From Flavobacteriaceae bacterium (GTDB lineage Bacteria; Bacteroidota; Bacteroidia; Flavobacteriales; Flavobacteriaceae), in NCBI GenBank assembly GCA_030618945.1, contig JAUXCI010000107.1, positions 1 through 8,389 of the forward strand: DNA of 8,389 bases. Direction: 5' to 3'. Positions 1-6,999 of the stretch are shown piece by piece. Every line of letters starts with the position of its first letter. Positions within the stretch are counted from its first letter, which is position 1. The notes below the pieces were generated by a model. The model did no database searches. It had not been told where the DNA came from and saw only the letters and a program-made list of their open reading frames with translations. The position numbers and the translations under genes are program-made.

Positions 1-35
1 CGCTGAAGCTTCATTTGCATCAAGGCAAAAGGACA
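1..35. other. Window edge, no gene assignable
   Basis: These 35 bases precede the bidirectional terminator. In plus frame 1 there is a TGA at 4-6, which could be the end of a convergent gene. With only one sense codon visible this cannot be supported. No other motif is recognised. Confidence 0.3.
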
Positions 36-74
36 AAAAAAAAGCTATCAGTTTTACGCTGATAGCTTTTTTTT
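36..74. terminator. Bidirectional Rho-independent terminator after the TPR gene
   Basis: A perfect inverted repeat has a core stem of AGCTATCAG (43-51) pairing with CTGATAGCT (59-67) around the 7-base loop TTTTACG. The stem is extended by an A-run on the left (36-42) and a T-run on the right (68-74), giving up to 16 pairs. Each strand therefore reads a hairpin followed by at least eight T residues, so it can stop transcription from either side. It begins 13 bases beyond the TPR stop codon and most likely ends that minus-strand transcript. The symmetry suggests a convergent plus-strand gene ending just left of the window, but that gene is not visible. Confidence 0.9.
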
Positions 75-87
75 GCTTTGAATTCAA

Positions 88-1353
88 TTATTTCAATGAA
101 TCATACTTTGCTTTCGTGGTACTGAACTTATCATCCATTCCCGTATTTTCATACAAACTCATTAAAGTTCTGACAGTGTCAATATCATCTGGTCTAAGCT
201 CGTAAGCTTTTTCATATAATGGAATTACTTTTTTATACAATTCAACTTGTCTTGCCTTTATCTCATCATACTTTTTGAAATCACTTAAACTCTTATTCAT
301 TTCTTCAACAAGCCCCTTATCATCCTCTAAAATTGTAGAGCCCAAATTGATATAAGCATCAACATAAGCTGGATCTAATTCAATACATTTATTATAATAT
401 TCTTTTGCCTTCTCAACTTCACCTTGCTCAGCATTGATCACACCAAGATTAAAATACAAAGAAGCATTATTTGGGTCAAGCGCTATGGCCTCATTCATTA
501 GCTTAGCAAATTCATCTTTATTGCCCAATTTAATCTGTAAGTTAGCTTCTGTCAAAATCAGGTTTACATCATCCGGAGCCACCAATCTCGCATCCTTAAC
601 TGCTGCAATAGCCTTATCTGTATCTCCTTTTTCAACATATACAAAAGCAATATTTTTAATAATTGTAGGTTGCTTAGATTCTGTTGTAGTTACCTGAGGA
701 TCGTTATATGTTCCTGTTTTCACCATGATATCCATATTCGATTTGGAACTCATTATTTCTCTTTCTCCAGTTTCAGAATTAAATGCACTATATTCAGTGG
801 TAATACCTGTATATTGAAGATCTTTTAAAGAAGTAAAATAACCTAATGCCATATCATAGTCCTTATCCAGGTAAGCGGCATTTGCAGCATATTCTAAGAA
901 AACTGTATCTTTCTTACTCATTTGATAAACCTGAAACAATTCGTTTTTTGCCTCTGAATAATTCTTATCCTGATAAGATTTTATCCCTTTTGCAGAAATT
1001 TCCGAGATCAGCACATCCATAGAAGGGGCAGCAAGAGTAGTGTATTTTGACGAACCCATTTGCTTTTCTAATTCAGTTAAATCAGCAAAAGCAGCACCAG
1101 CAGTGTTATAATTAGCATCGCTTGGATCAGTTTTAGCCATTCCTGCATAAGCTTGAACTTTTACATAATAAAATTTAGCTTTGGTCTTATCATCTGCACT
1201 GGCAACCAATCCTTCAGCTTTACCAATTTCAGCGACAGCCGTTGCAAAATCATCGTTCTTTAGCGCTTTTTCAGCCGCTTTAATTTCATTTTTTTGAGCG
1301 TAGGTTGTAACACATATCATCAATGTTACTAACAACAGAAATGTTTTTTTCAT
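88..1353 (-). CDS. Exported tetratricopeptide-repeat protein
   Basis: The protein has 421 residues. It starts with a typical Sec signal peptide: basic MKK, the hydrophobic stretch FLLLVTLMICV, then TYAQ, with likely cleavage near residues 19-20. There is no lipobox cysteine, so it is predicted to be a soluble periplasmic protein. TPR-like helix pairs are clearest at about 228-261, 262-295 and 296-329, where the pattern NLGVINAEQGEVEKAKEYY plus IELDP is classic. Further degenerate repeats lie at about 330-344, 365-390 and 391-410, and weaker helical repeats at about 23-180. TPRs are protein-binding scaffolds; the partner is unknown and no enzyme domain is visible. It lies directly downstream of gyrA, but a consensus -7 box in the gap suggests independent transcription. 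The start is supported by the signal peptide. Exact function is not recognised. Confidence 0.9.
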   Translation of the reverse strand: MKKTFLLLVTLMICVTTYAQKNEIKAAEKALKNDDFATAVAEIGKAEGLVASADDKTKAKFYYVKVQAYAGMAKTDPSDANYNTAGAAFADLTELEKQMGSSKYTTLAAPSMDVLISEISAKGIKSYQDKNYSEAKNELFQVYQMSKKDTVFLEYAANAAYLDKDYDMALGYFTSLKDLQYTGITTEYSAFNSETGEREIMSSKSNMDIMVKTGTYNDPQVTTTESKQPTIIKNIAFVYVEKGDTDKAIAAVKDARLVAPDDVNLILTEANLQIKLGNKDEFAKLMNEAIALDPNNASLYFNLGVINAEQGEVEKAKEYYNKCIELDPAYVDAYINLGSTILEDDKGLVEEMNKSLSDFKKYDEIKARQVELYKKVIPLYEKAYELRPDDIDTVRTLMSLYENTGMDDKFSTTKAKYDSLK

Positions 1354-1393
1354 TTTAAAAATACTTAAATTATAATTCGTTTTAATTAGCCTG

Positions 1394-1401
1394 CAAAATT
1401 A
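1394..1401 (-). promoter_or_regulatory. Bacteroidota-type -7 promoter element for the TPR gene
   Basis: Read on the minus strand the octamer is TAATTTTG, an exact match to the Bacteroidota primary sigma -7 consensus TAnnTTTG. It lies 40 bases before the TPR start codon and 7 bases beyond the gyrA stop codon. Transcription would start around 1387-1390, leaving a 5' UTR of about 35 bases. No convincing TTG element is seen at the -33 position. No terminator separates gyrA from this gene, so some gyrA readthrough is also possible. Confidence 0.6.
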
Positions 1402-1408
1402 AAAAATT

Positions 1409-3913
1409 TTACTCATTATTTTCATGATTTTCATCACTTTTTGTTTCATTACCAGGACTTTCTATGATTTCTTCATCTTCACTTAAAACTTTAGCAACAG
1501 CGGCAATAGAATCGTTGTCTTTAATATTGATCAATTTCACTCCTTGAGTTGCCCTGCCCATAACCCTAAGATCAGCAACGCCCATTCTAATAGTAATACC
1601 GGATTTATTGATAATCATTAGGTCATCATCATCTGAAACATTTTTGATCGCCACCAGCGGCCCAGTTTTTTCAGTGATATTGATGGTTTTTACTCCTTTT
1701 CCACCTCTGTTGGTAACTCTGTAATCACTTAATTTTGACCTTTTCCCATATCCTTTTTCAGAAACCACTAAAATATCAAGATCCTCATCTGGAATCGCAA
1801 CCATTCCAATAACCTCGTCTTTTTCATCTCTTAAGGTTATTCCTCTAACCCCGGAAGCATTCCTACCCATCGGTCTCGTTTTACTCTCTTCAAAGCGAAT
1901 AGATTTCCCTGATTTCAGTGCTATCATGATCTGATTTTCGCCATTGGTAAGTTTAGCCTCGAGTAATTCATCACCATCTTTAATTGTGATTGCATTAATA
2001 CCATTGGTACGCGGTCTTGAATACTGTTCAAGTGAGGTTTTTTTGGTTTGTCCTTTTTTCGTGACCATTACCACATAATTACTATTTACATAGTCTTCAT
2101 TTTTCAGGTCTTCGGTTACCAAGAAGGCTTTTACTTTATCATCGTTTTCGATATTGACCAAATTTTGTATGGCTCGCCCTTTAGATGTCTTGTTTCCTTC
2201 AGGAATTTCATATACCCTCATCCAGAACACTTTCCCTTTTTGAGTAAAGAACAACATATACTGGTGATTGGTTGCAACAAATAAATGCTCTAGAAAATCT
2301 TCGTTTCTGGTAGCCACTCCTTTTTGTCCTCTACCTCCTCTATTCTGCACTTTATATTCCGAAAGATCGGTACGCTTGATATATCCTGCGTGAGAAATTG
2401 TAACAACCACCTTTGTGTCGGGTATCATGTCTTCAATATTCAATTCGCCACCAGCATACTCAATTATAGACCTTCTCTCATCACCATATTTGCTCTTGAC
2501 TACCAAAAGCTCTTCTTTAATGATTGACATTCTTCTGGATTCATCTGAAAGGATATCTTTTAAATCTATAATAAGGGCCATAATCTCTTCAAATTCGGTT
2601 CTTAACTTATCTTGCTCCAGACCAGTTAATTGTCTCAACCTCATTTCAACAATGGCTTTGGCCTGAATCTCAGTCAATTCAAATCGTTCCATTAATTTGA
2701 TTCGCGCTTCGTCACCGTTTGCAGATGCACGTATCAATTTGATAACCTCATCAATATTGTCACTGGCAATGATCAGTCCTTCTAAAATATGTGCTCTTGC
2801 CTCCGCTTTTTTCAATTCAAATTGAGTTCTTCGCACAACAACATCGTGACGGTGATCAACAAAATGAACAATTAGATCCTTAAGATTTAAAACCTCAGGT
2901 TTACCTTTGACCAAGGCAATATTATTAACACTAAAGGAAGTTTGAAGTGCCGTATATTTATACAGCTTGTTCATAACGATATTAGGGATGGCGTCTCTTT
3001 TTAAAACATAAACCAAACGTCTTCCTTTTCTACTGGTCTCATCTCTTATAGTAGCGATCCCATCTATTTTATGGTCATTGATCAAGTCTACCGTTTTCTT
3101 TAAAAGATCGGACCCATTAACCTGGTATGGTAATTCTGTTACAATGATGCATTCTCTGCCATTGACTTCTTCAAAGTTGGCTTTTGCCCTGATCACAACT
3201 CTTCCTCTACCGGTCAAAAAAGCCTGCTTAACCCCTTCGTAGCCATATATGGATCCTCCTGTTGGAAAATCTGGGGCTTTGATGTGTTCCATCAATCCCT
3301 CAATATCAATATCATTATTCTCAATATAAGCCACGGTTCCATCAACAACTTCGCTTAAATTATGAGGTGCCATATTGGTAGCCATTCCCACAGCGATCCC
3401 GGAAGCTCCATTGACCAACAAACTCGGTATTCTCGTTGGTAAGACAGTTGGTTCCTGAAGCGTGTCATCAAAGTTTAACCTGTGGTCTACTGTATCCTTA
3501 TCAATATCAGCCAGCATGTCTTCAGAGATCTTTTGCATTCTTACCTCTGTATAACGCATTGCGGCAGGCCTATCTCCGTCTGGAGATCCAAAATTTCCTT
3601 GGCCGTCAACCATTTCATATCGCATGCTCCAGTCCTGAGCCATTCTTACCATGGCATCGTAAACTGAGGTATCTCCATGAGGGTGGTATTTACCTAATAC
3701 CTCTCCCACAACTCTAGCTGATTTCTTGTGAGCGCCGGTAGCTTTAATTCCTAATTCATGCATTCCAAACAACACCCTTCTGTGAACTGGTTTTAAACCA
3801 TCTCTCACATCCGGCAAGGCTCTTGAAACAATTACAGACATTGAATAATCAATGTATGCTGATTTCATTTCCTCCTCAATATTTATTGGAATTATTTTAT
3901 CATTTTCCGCCAT
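1409..3913 (-). CDS. gyrA: DNA gyrase subunit A
   Basis: This is the breakage-reunion subunit of DNA gyrase (type IIA topoisomerase), which works with GyrB to add negative supercoils using ATP. The 834-residue length is normal. The N-terminal winged-helix core carries the catalytic tyrosine at Tyr121 in AAMRYTEVR. The quinolone-resistance region reads [13 protein letters not shown] (76-88), with Thr82 and Asp86 at the positions of E. coli Ser83 and Asp87. A coiled-coil tower region covers about 350-490. The C-terminal beta-pinwheel starts near 495 and holds the GyrA box QNRGGRG (523-529), which separates it from ParC. A similar NRGGKG recurs at 735-740. The C-terminal tail (about 811-834) is acidic and rich in Glu, Asp and Asn. 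The start [16 protein letters not shown] is typical; no Shine-Dalgarno is seen. It is divergent from clpC. Confidence 0.98.
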   Translation of the reverse strand: MAENDKIIPINIEEEMKSAYIDYSMSVIVSRALPDVRDGLKPVHRRVLFGMHELGIKATGAHKKSARVVGEVLGKYHPHGDTSVYDAMVRMAQDWSMRYEMVDGQGNFGSPDGDRPAAMRYTEVRMQKISEDMLADIDKDTVDHRLNFDDTLQEPTVLPTRIPSLLVNGASGIAVGMATNMAPHNLSEVVDGTVAYIENNDIDIEGLMEHIKAPDFPTGGSIYGYEGVKQAFLTGRGRVVIRAKANFEEVNGRECIIVTELPYQVNGSDLLKKTVDLINDHKIDGIATIRDETSRKGRRLVYVLKRDAIPNIVMNKLYKYTALQTSFSVNNIALVKGKPEVLNLKDLIVHFVDHRHDVVVRRTQFELKKAEARAHILEGLIIASDNIDEVIKLIRASANGDEARIKLMERFELTEIQAKAIVEMRLRQLTGLEQDKLRTEFEEIMALIIDLKDILSDESRRMSIIKEELLVVKSKYGDERRSIIEYAGGELNIEDMIPDTKVVVTISHAGYIKRTDLSEYKVQNRGGRGQKGVATRNEDFLEHLFVATNHQYMLFFTQKGKVFWMRVYEIPEGNKTSKGRAIQNLVNIENDDKVKAFLVTEDLKNEDYVNSNYVVMVTKKGQTKKTSLEQYSRPRTNGINAITIKDGDELLEAKLTNGENQIMIALKSGKSIRFEESKTRPMGRNASGVRGITLRDEKDEVIGMVAIPDEDLDILVVSEKGYGKRSKLSDYRVTNRGGKGVKTINITEKTGPLVAIKNVSDDDDLMIINKSGITIRMGVADLRVMGRATQGVKLINIKDNDSIAAVAKVLSEDEEIIESPGNETKSDENHENNE

Positions 3914-3951
3914 TTTATCTAACTGTTTTTTATCATTTTTTTTAGCTGGAG

Positions 3952-3958
3952 CAATATA
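3952..3958 (-). promoter_or_regulatory. Possible gyrA -7 promoter element (weak)
   Basis: On the minus strand this reads TATATTG, one T short of the TAnnTTTG consensus, 38 bases before the gyrA start codon. It is the best candidate in the divergent intergenic region for gyrA. No TTG is seen at the -33 spacing, so the assignment is tentative. Confidence 0.3.
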
Positions 3959-4076
3959 CGATTATTCCTGTTTTCTGGGTGTCCACAGCCTATTTTTATT
4001 AAGATTAGTTATTAACAATCAGAGCGGATTATTTACCTGGAATTTAGTAACTTAGTACACTCATAATAGTTGATAA

Positions 4077-4117
4077 TAACTTTTGTAAGGAATAAGTAAA
4101 AAATTCTACTAAATTTA
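4077..4117 (+). promoter_or_regulatory. Possible clpC promoter region (weak)
   Basis: Two imperfect matches to TAnnTTTG precede clpC. TAACTTTTG (4077-4085) has one extra spacer base. TAAATTTA (4110-4117) matches 7 of 8 positions and ends 19 bases before the ATG. The TTTG at 4082-4085 could act as the -33 element for the second site, although the 24-base spacer is longer than usual. No HrcA/CIRCE or CtsR-like operator is visible, so heat-shock control through those repressors is not supported. Confidence 0.35.
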
Positions 4118-4136
4118 CATCATAAACTACTAGTAT

Positions 4137-6671
4137 ATGGACGATAATTTTTCACCAAAAGTAAAGGATGTGATAGCCTACAGCAAGGAAGAAGCCTTAA
4201 GATTGGGTCATGATTTTATAGGCACTGAACACCTGATGCTAGGTATTTTACGCAAAGGCAAAGGAGAGGCTTATGACATACTAAATTCCTTTGAATTGAA
4301 TTTCTCATCACTGCGTAGGAAAATTGAATTATTGCACGAAGTTGGATCAGCCAATAAAGAACTTAATGATAAAAAAAGTCTACACCTGACAAAACAGGCT
4401 GAAAAGGCTTTAAAAACAACATTTTTGGAAGCCAAATTATACAAAAGCGACGCGATTAGCACGGCGCATTTATTACTTTGTATTTTGCGTAACGAGAATG
4501 ACCCAACCACAAAAGTATTGCACAACTTTGATATTTTTTATGAGGACGTCAAAGAAGTTTTTCAAGAACTTTTTACCGATTCCAATGAAGAGGACATTAC
4601 CGAAAGCCCCAAAGCTGAAACTCCTCCGGAAGAGTTCAGTGATCCTCAAAAAAATCCTTATCAGGGATCTAAAGCCAATGTTGTAAAAAAGTCTAAAACG
4701 CCTGTTCTTGATAATTTTGGCAGAGATCTTACCAGCTTGGCCGAAAATGGGAAACTAGATCCAGTAGTTGGAAGAAAAATGGAGATAGAACGCATCTCTC
4801 AAATTCTGAGCAGAAGAAAAAAAAACAACCCTATCCTTATTGGGGAACCCGGGGTTGGTAAATCAGCAATTGCGGAGGGTTTGGCCTTGCGTATAATTCA
4901 GAAAAAAGTTTCGAGAATTTTATTCAACAAAAGAATCGTTTCTCTTGATTTAGCAAGTCTTGTTGCAGGAACCAAATACAGAGGTCAGTTTGAAGAGCGA
5001 ATGAAGGCCTTGATGAATGAATTAGAGAAGAATGACGACATTATTTTGTTTATTGATGAGATTCATACCATTGTAGGAGCCGGTGGCGCTACGGGCTCTC
5101 TTGACGCTTCTAATATGTTTAAACCTGCCTTGGCTCGGGGTGAAATTCAATGTATTGGAGCAACTACGCTAGATGAATTCCGTCAGAATATTGAAAAGGA
5201 TGGTGCTTTAGAAAGGCGTTTTCAAAAAGTTATAATAGAACCTACAAGCGTGGAAGAAACCATACAAATTCTTGAAAATATCAAAAATAAATATGAAGAT
5301 CACCATCATGTAGAGTTTACACCTGAGGCGATAAAAGCCTGTGTAACCTTGACCAATCGTTATATGACCGACAGGTATTTGCCAGACAAGGCAATTGATG
5401 CCTTAGATGAAGCTGGATCTCGCATTCACATCACCAATATTATTGTTCCTAAACAGGTTTTAGAATTAGAAAAAAAACTTGAAGAAATCAGGGATCACAA
5501 AAATGACGTGGTGAAAAGTCAAAAATATGAAGAAGCTGCGAAGCTTAGAGATGACGAGAAACGTACCGAAAAAGAATTGGAAATTGCGCAAGCTGAATGG
5601 GAGGAGCAATCAAAACTTCACAAGCAAACCGTAACTGAAGATAATGTTGCCGAGGTTGTTAGCATGATGACAGGTATCCCGGTAAATAGGATTGCTGAAG
5701 CAGAAAGTTTACGCCTTAAGGACCTTCCCAACATGATCAAAGGAAAAATCATTGGGCAGGATGAAGCCGTTTCTAAAGTGGTAAAGGCTATTCAAAGAAA
5801 CAGAGTTGGATTAAAAGATCCGAACAAACCTATCGGATCATTTATTTTCTTGGGTCAAACCGGAGTTGGTAAAACTCAGCTAGCCAAAATATTGGCAACA
5901 GAATTGTTTGATTCGGCCGACGCCTTAGTGAGGATTGACATGAGTGAATACATGGAGAAATTTGCCATTTCACGGTTAATCGGAGCACCTCCCGGTTATG
6001 TTGGCTATGAAGAAGGCGGACAACTTACTGAAAAAATAAGAAGGAAACCTTATGCCGTGGTATTGCTTGATGAGATTGAAAAAGCGCACCCTGACGTGTT
6101 CAATATGCTTTTACAGATTCTTGATGACGGGCATATTACGGATAGTTTGGGCAGAAGGATTGACTTTAGACATACTATCATTATCATGACTTCCAACATC
6201 GGGTCGAGACAATTAAAAGATTTTGGTCAAGGCGTAGGTTTTGGAACTTCTTCCAAAAAAGAGCAGGCAGATGCCAACGCTAAAAGTGTTATAGAAAATG
6301 CATTAAAGAAAAGTTTTGCACCCGAATTCTTAAATAGAATTGACGATGTGATTATTTTCAATGCCTTGGATAGAGATGATATTCATAAGATCATCGATAT
6401 TGAATTGGAAAAATTATTGTCGAGAATATCTGGTCTTGGTTATCAGCTAAAACTTAGCGATAGTGCGAAAGATTATATCGTTGACAAAGGTTTTGACGCC
6501 AAATATGGTGCCCGACCGCTAAAAAGAGCCATCCAAAAGTATATAGAAGATGCTTTGGCCTCTGAAATTGTCAACGCCAATCTCAACGAGAATGATGTCA
6601 TTTATATGGATCTCGATAAGAAAAAGAATGAACTTACTATAAAAATTGATCATTCTAAGGAATCTAAATAA
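4137..6671 (+). CDS. clpC: ATP-dependent Clp protease ATP-binding subunit ClpC
   Basis: This Hsp100/AAA+ unfoldase forms hexamers that unfold proteins and feed them to ClpP in the cytoplasm. The 844-residue protein has an N-terminal Clp_N double repeat (about 1-145) and an acidic, proline-containing linker (about 148-190). The first AAA+ module has Walker A GEPGVGKS (236-243), Walker B LFIDE (304-308), pore-loop Tyr281 in GTKYRG and arginine fingers 360-361. A short middle domain with a UVR-like segment lies at about 461-481; its length fits ClpC rather than ClpB. The second AAA+ module has Walker A GQTGVGKT (573-580), Walker B VLLDE (642-646), pore-loop Tyr621 in GAPPGYVG and sensor-2 GAR (791-793). 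VGF at 700-702 matches the ClpP-docking loop, so this is a protease partner and not a ClpB disaggregase. No Shine-Dalgarno is seen. It is divergent from gyrA and followed by a strong terminator, so probably monocistronic. Confidence 0.97.
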   Translation: MDDNFSPKVKDVIAYSKEEALRLGHDFIGTEHLMLGILRKGKGEAYDILNSFELNFSSLRRKIELLHEVGSANKELNDKKSLHLTKQAEKALKTTFLEAKLYKSDAISTAHLLLCILRNENDPTTKVLHNFDIFYEDVKEVFQELFTDSNEEDITESPKAETPPEEFSDPQKNPYQGSKANVVKKSKTPVLDNFGRDLTSLAENGKLDPVVGRKMEIERISQILSRRKKNNPILIGEPGVGKSAIAEGLALRIIQKKVSRILFNKRIVSLDLASLVAGTKYRGQFEERMKALMNELEKNDDIILFIDEIHTIVGAGGATGSLDASNMFKPALARGEIQCIGATTLDEFRQNIEKDGALERRFQKVIIEPTSVEETIQILENIKNKYEDHHHVEFTPEAIKACVTLTNRYMTDRYLPDKAIDALDEAGSRIHITNIIVPKQVLELEKKLEEIRDHKNDVVKSQKYEEAAKLRDDEKRTEKELEIAQAEWEEQSKLHKQTVTEDNVAEVVSMMTGIPVNRIAEAESLRLKDLPNMIKGKIIGQDEAVSKVVKAIQRNRVGLKDPNKPIGSFIFLGQTGVGKTQLAKILATELFDSADALVRIDMSEYMEKFAISRLIGAPPGYVGYEEGGQLTEKIRRKPYAVVLLDEIEKAHPDVFNMLLQILDDGHITDSLGRRIDFRHTIIIMTSNIGSRQLKDFGQGVGFGTSSKKEQADANAKSVIENALKKSFAPEFLNRIDDVIIFNALDRDDIHKIIDIELEKLLSRISGLGYQLKLSDSAKDYIVDKGFDAKYGARPLKRAIQKYIEDALASEIVNANLNENDVIYMDLDKKKNELTIKIDHSKESK

Positions 6672-6703
6672 GTTTAAAGTTGTTCAAGCATTAAACTGTT
6701 TTG

Positions 6704-6723
6704 CCTGCCTGGCCGCAGGCAGG
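6704..6723. repeat. CCTGCCTG/CAGGCAGG palindrome
   Basis: CCTGCCTG (6704-6711) and CAGGCAGG (6716-6723) form a perfect 8-bp GC-rich stem with the 4-base loop GCCG. It is markedly more GC-rich than its surroundings and abuts the 5' arm of the clpC terminator. Palindromes of this CCTGCC type are, from general knowledge, dispersed intergenic repeats in flavobacterial genomes. It has no T-tract of its own, so it is not itself a Rho-independent terminator. Confidence 0.7.
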
Positions 6724-6775
6724 AGTTTCGGGTTTCGGGTTTGAACACAAAACCCGAAACCCGAAACTTTTTTTT
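6724..6775 (+). terminator. Strong Rho-independent terminator after clpC
   Basis: The arms 6724-6742 and 6750-6768 are perfectly complementary over 19 bp, with the 7-base loop GAACACA, followed by a run of eight T residues (6768-6775). The left arm contains two tandem copies of TTTCGGG. It lies 52 bases after the clpC stop codon. It ends the clpC transcript and insulates the threonine operon promoter at 6806. On the minus strand the hairpin is not followed by a T-run, so it acts mainly in the clpC direction. Confidence 0.93.
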
Positions 6776-6805
6776 CAATCTCTTTATCATTTAAAAAAAG
6801 AAATC

Positions 6806-6813
6806 TATATTTG
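6806..6813 (+). promoter_or_regulatory. thr operon promoter, -7 element
   Basis: TATATTTG is an exact match to the Bacteroidota -7 consensus TAnnTTTG. The last base lies six bases before the leader ATG at 6820. Given the usual 4-7 base distance from this element to the transcription start, the mRNA should begin at about 6817-6820. It would then have essentially no 5' UTR. No clear TTG is seen around -33; that region is A- and T-rich. Confidence 0.7.
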
Positions 6814-6819
6814 CGGCTC

Positions 6820-6897
6820 ATGAAAGAAATAGTTGACATAAACACTTCATTTTTTAGCCGCCATACGGTTACTACGTTCACTATTACGACCCGTTAG
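6820..6897 (+). CDS. Threonine operon leader peptide
   Basis: This 25-codon ORF has seven threonines. Six fall within residues 15-24 of HTVTTFTITTR, with one Ile and one Val interspersed. Thr codons are ACT, ACG and ACC. It lies between a perfect -7 box and a gene for aspartokinase, the first step of threonine synthesis. A dense run of codons for the pathway's end product, upstream of the biosynthetic gene and followed by a hairpin, is the hallmark of attenuator leader peptides such as enteric thrL. By analogy, translation would sense charged tRNA-Thr, and the peptide itself probably has no function. The start at 6820 is the only ATG in this frame and sits just after the promoter. The stop is TAG. 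It shows no resemblance to enteric thrL beyond composition, so the thrL symbol is not used. Confidence 0.8.
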   Translation: MKEIVDINTSFFSRHTVTTFTITTR

Positions 6898-6914
6898 GGT
6901 TGTCTGATCTTTTT
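6886..6914 (+). promoter_or_regulatory. Candidate attenuator hairpin overlapping the leader stop codon
   Basis: ACGACCC (6886-6892) pairs with GGGTTGT (6897-6903) over 7 bp, including one G-U wobble, around the loop GTTA. Five T residues follow at 6910-6914 after a 6-base gap. The 5' arm consists of Thr codons 23 and 24 plus the first base of codon 25, and the loop and 3' arm hold the leader's TAG. A ribosome stalled on those Thr codons would keep the arm single-stranded, whereas release at the stop would let it fold. It is weaker than the terminators at 36-74 and 6724-6775, and the distance to the T-run is long, so a true terminator role is inferred only. Confidence 0.45.
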
Positions 6915-6932
6915 CCACGCCATAGGAGTCGC

Positions 6933-6949
6933 ATTTACCAGAAGTAAAT
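6933..6949 (+). repeat. Small inverted repeat in the thr leader
   Basis: ATTTAC (6933-6938) and GTAAAT (6944-6949) form a 6-bp A/T-rich stem with the loop CAGAA. It lies midway between the leader peptide and thrA. No T-run follows directly. It might be an additional leader fold or chance. Confidence 0.3.
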
Positions 6950-6999
6950 ACAGGATTTCAAAAGAACAAAACACATTTTTATCTTATAAAATCATTGCC

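Noticed and set aside
3979..3987. GTGTCCACA resembling a DnaA box in the gyrA-clpC gap
   Set aside because: It matches only 7 of 9 positions of TTATCCACA and is a single site without neighbours or an AT-rich unwinding element. It is not evidence for an origin or DnaA control.
4052..4062. TTAGTACACTC upstream of clpC, reminiscent of a CIRCE half-site (TTAGCACTC)
   Set aside because: It has two extra bases within the half-site and no GAGTGCTAA partner downstream, so HrcA binding is not supported.
4137..6671. Possible assignment as ClpB instead of ClpC
   Set aside because: The middle domain is short with a UVR-like segment, and the VGF ClpP-docking tripeptide is present; ClpB has a long coiled-coil middle domain and lacks the docking loop.
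6671..6697. AGTTTAA/TTAAACT inverted repeat right after the clpC stop codon
   Set aside because: The stem is A/T-rich with a 13-base loop and only a short T-run after it. The strong terminator 27 bases further on makes it unlikely to be functional.
6684..6881. A 65-codon minus-strand ORF over the clpC terminator and thr leader
   Set aside because: It runs antisense through a perfect terminator hairpin, the promoter and the leader peptide. It has no recognisable domain or promoter and is explained by low stop density in the repeat.
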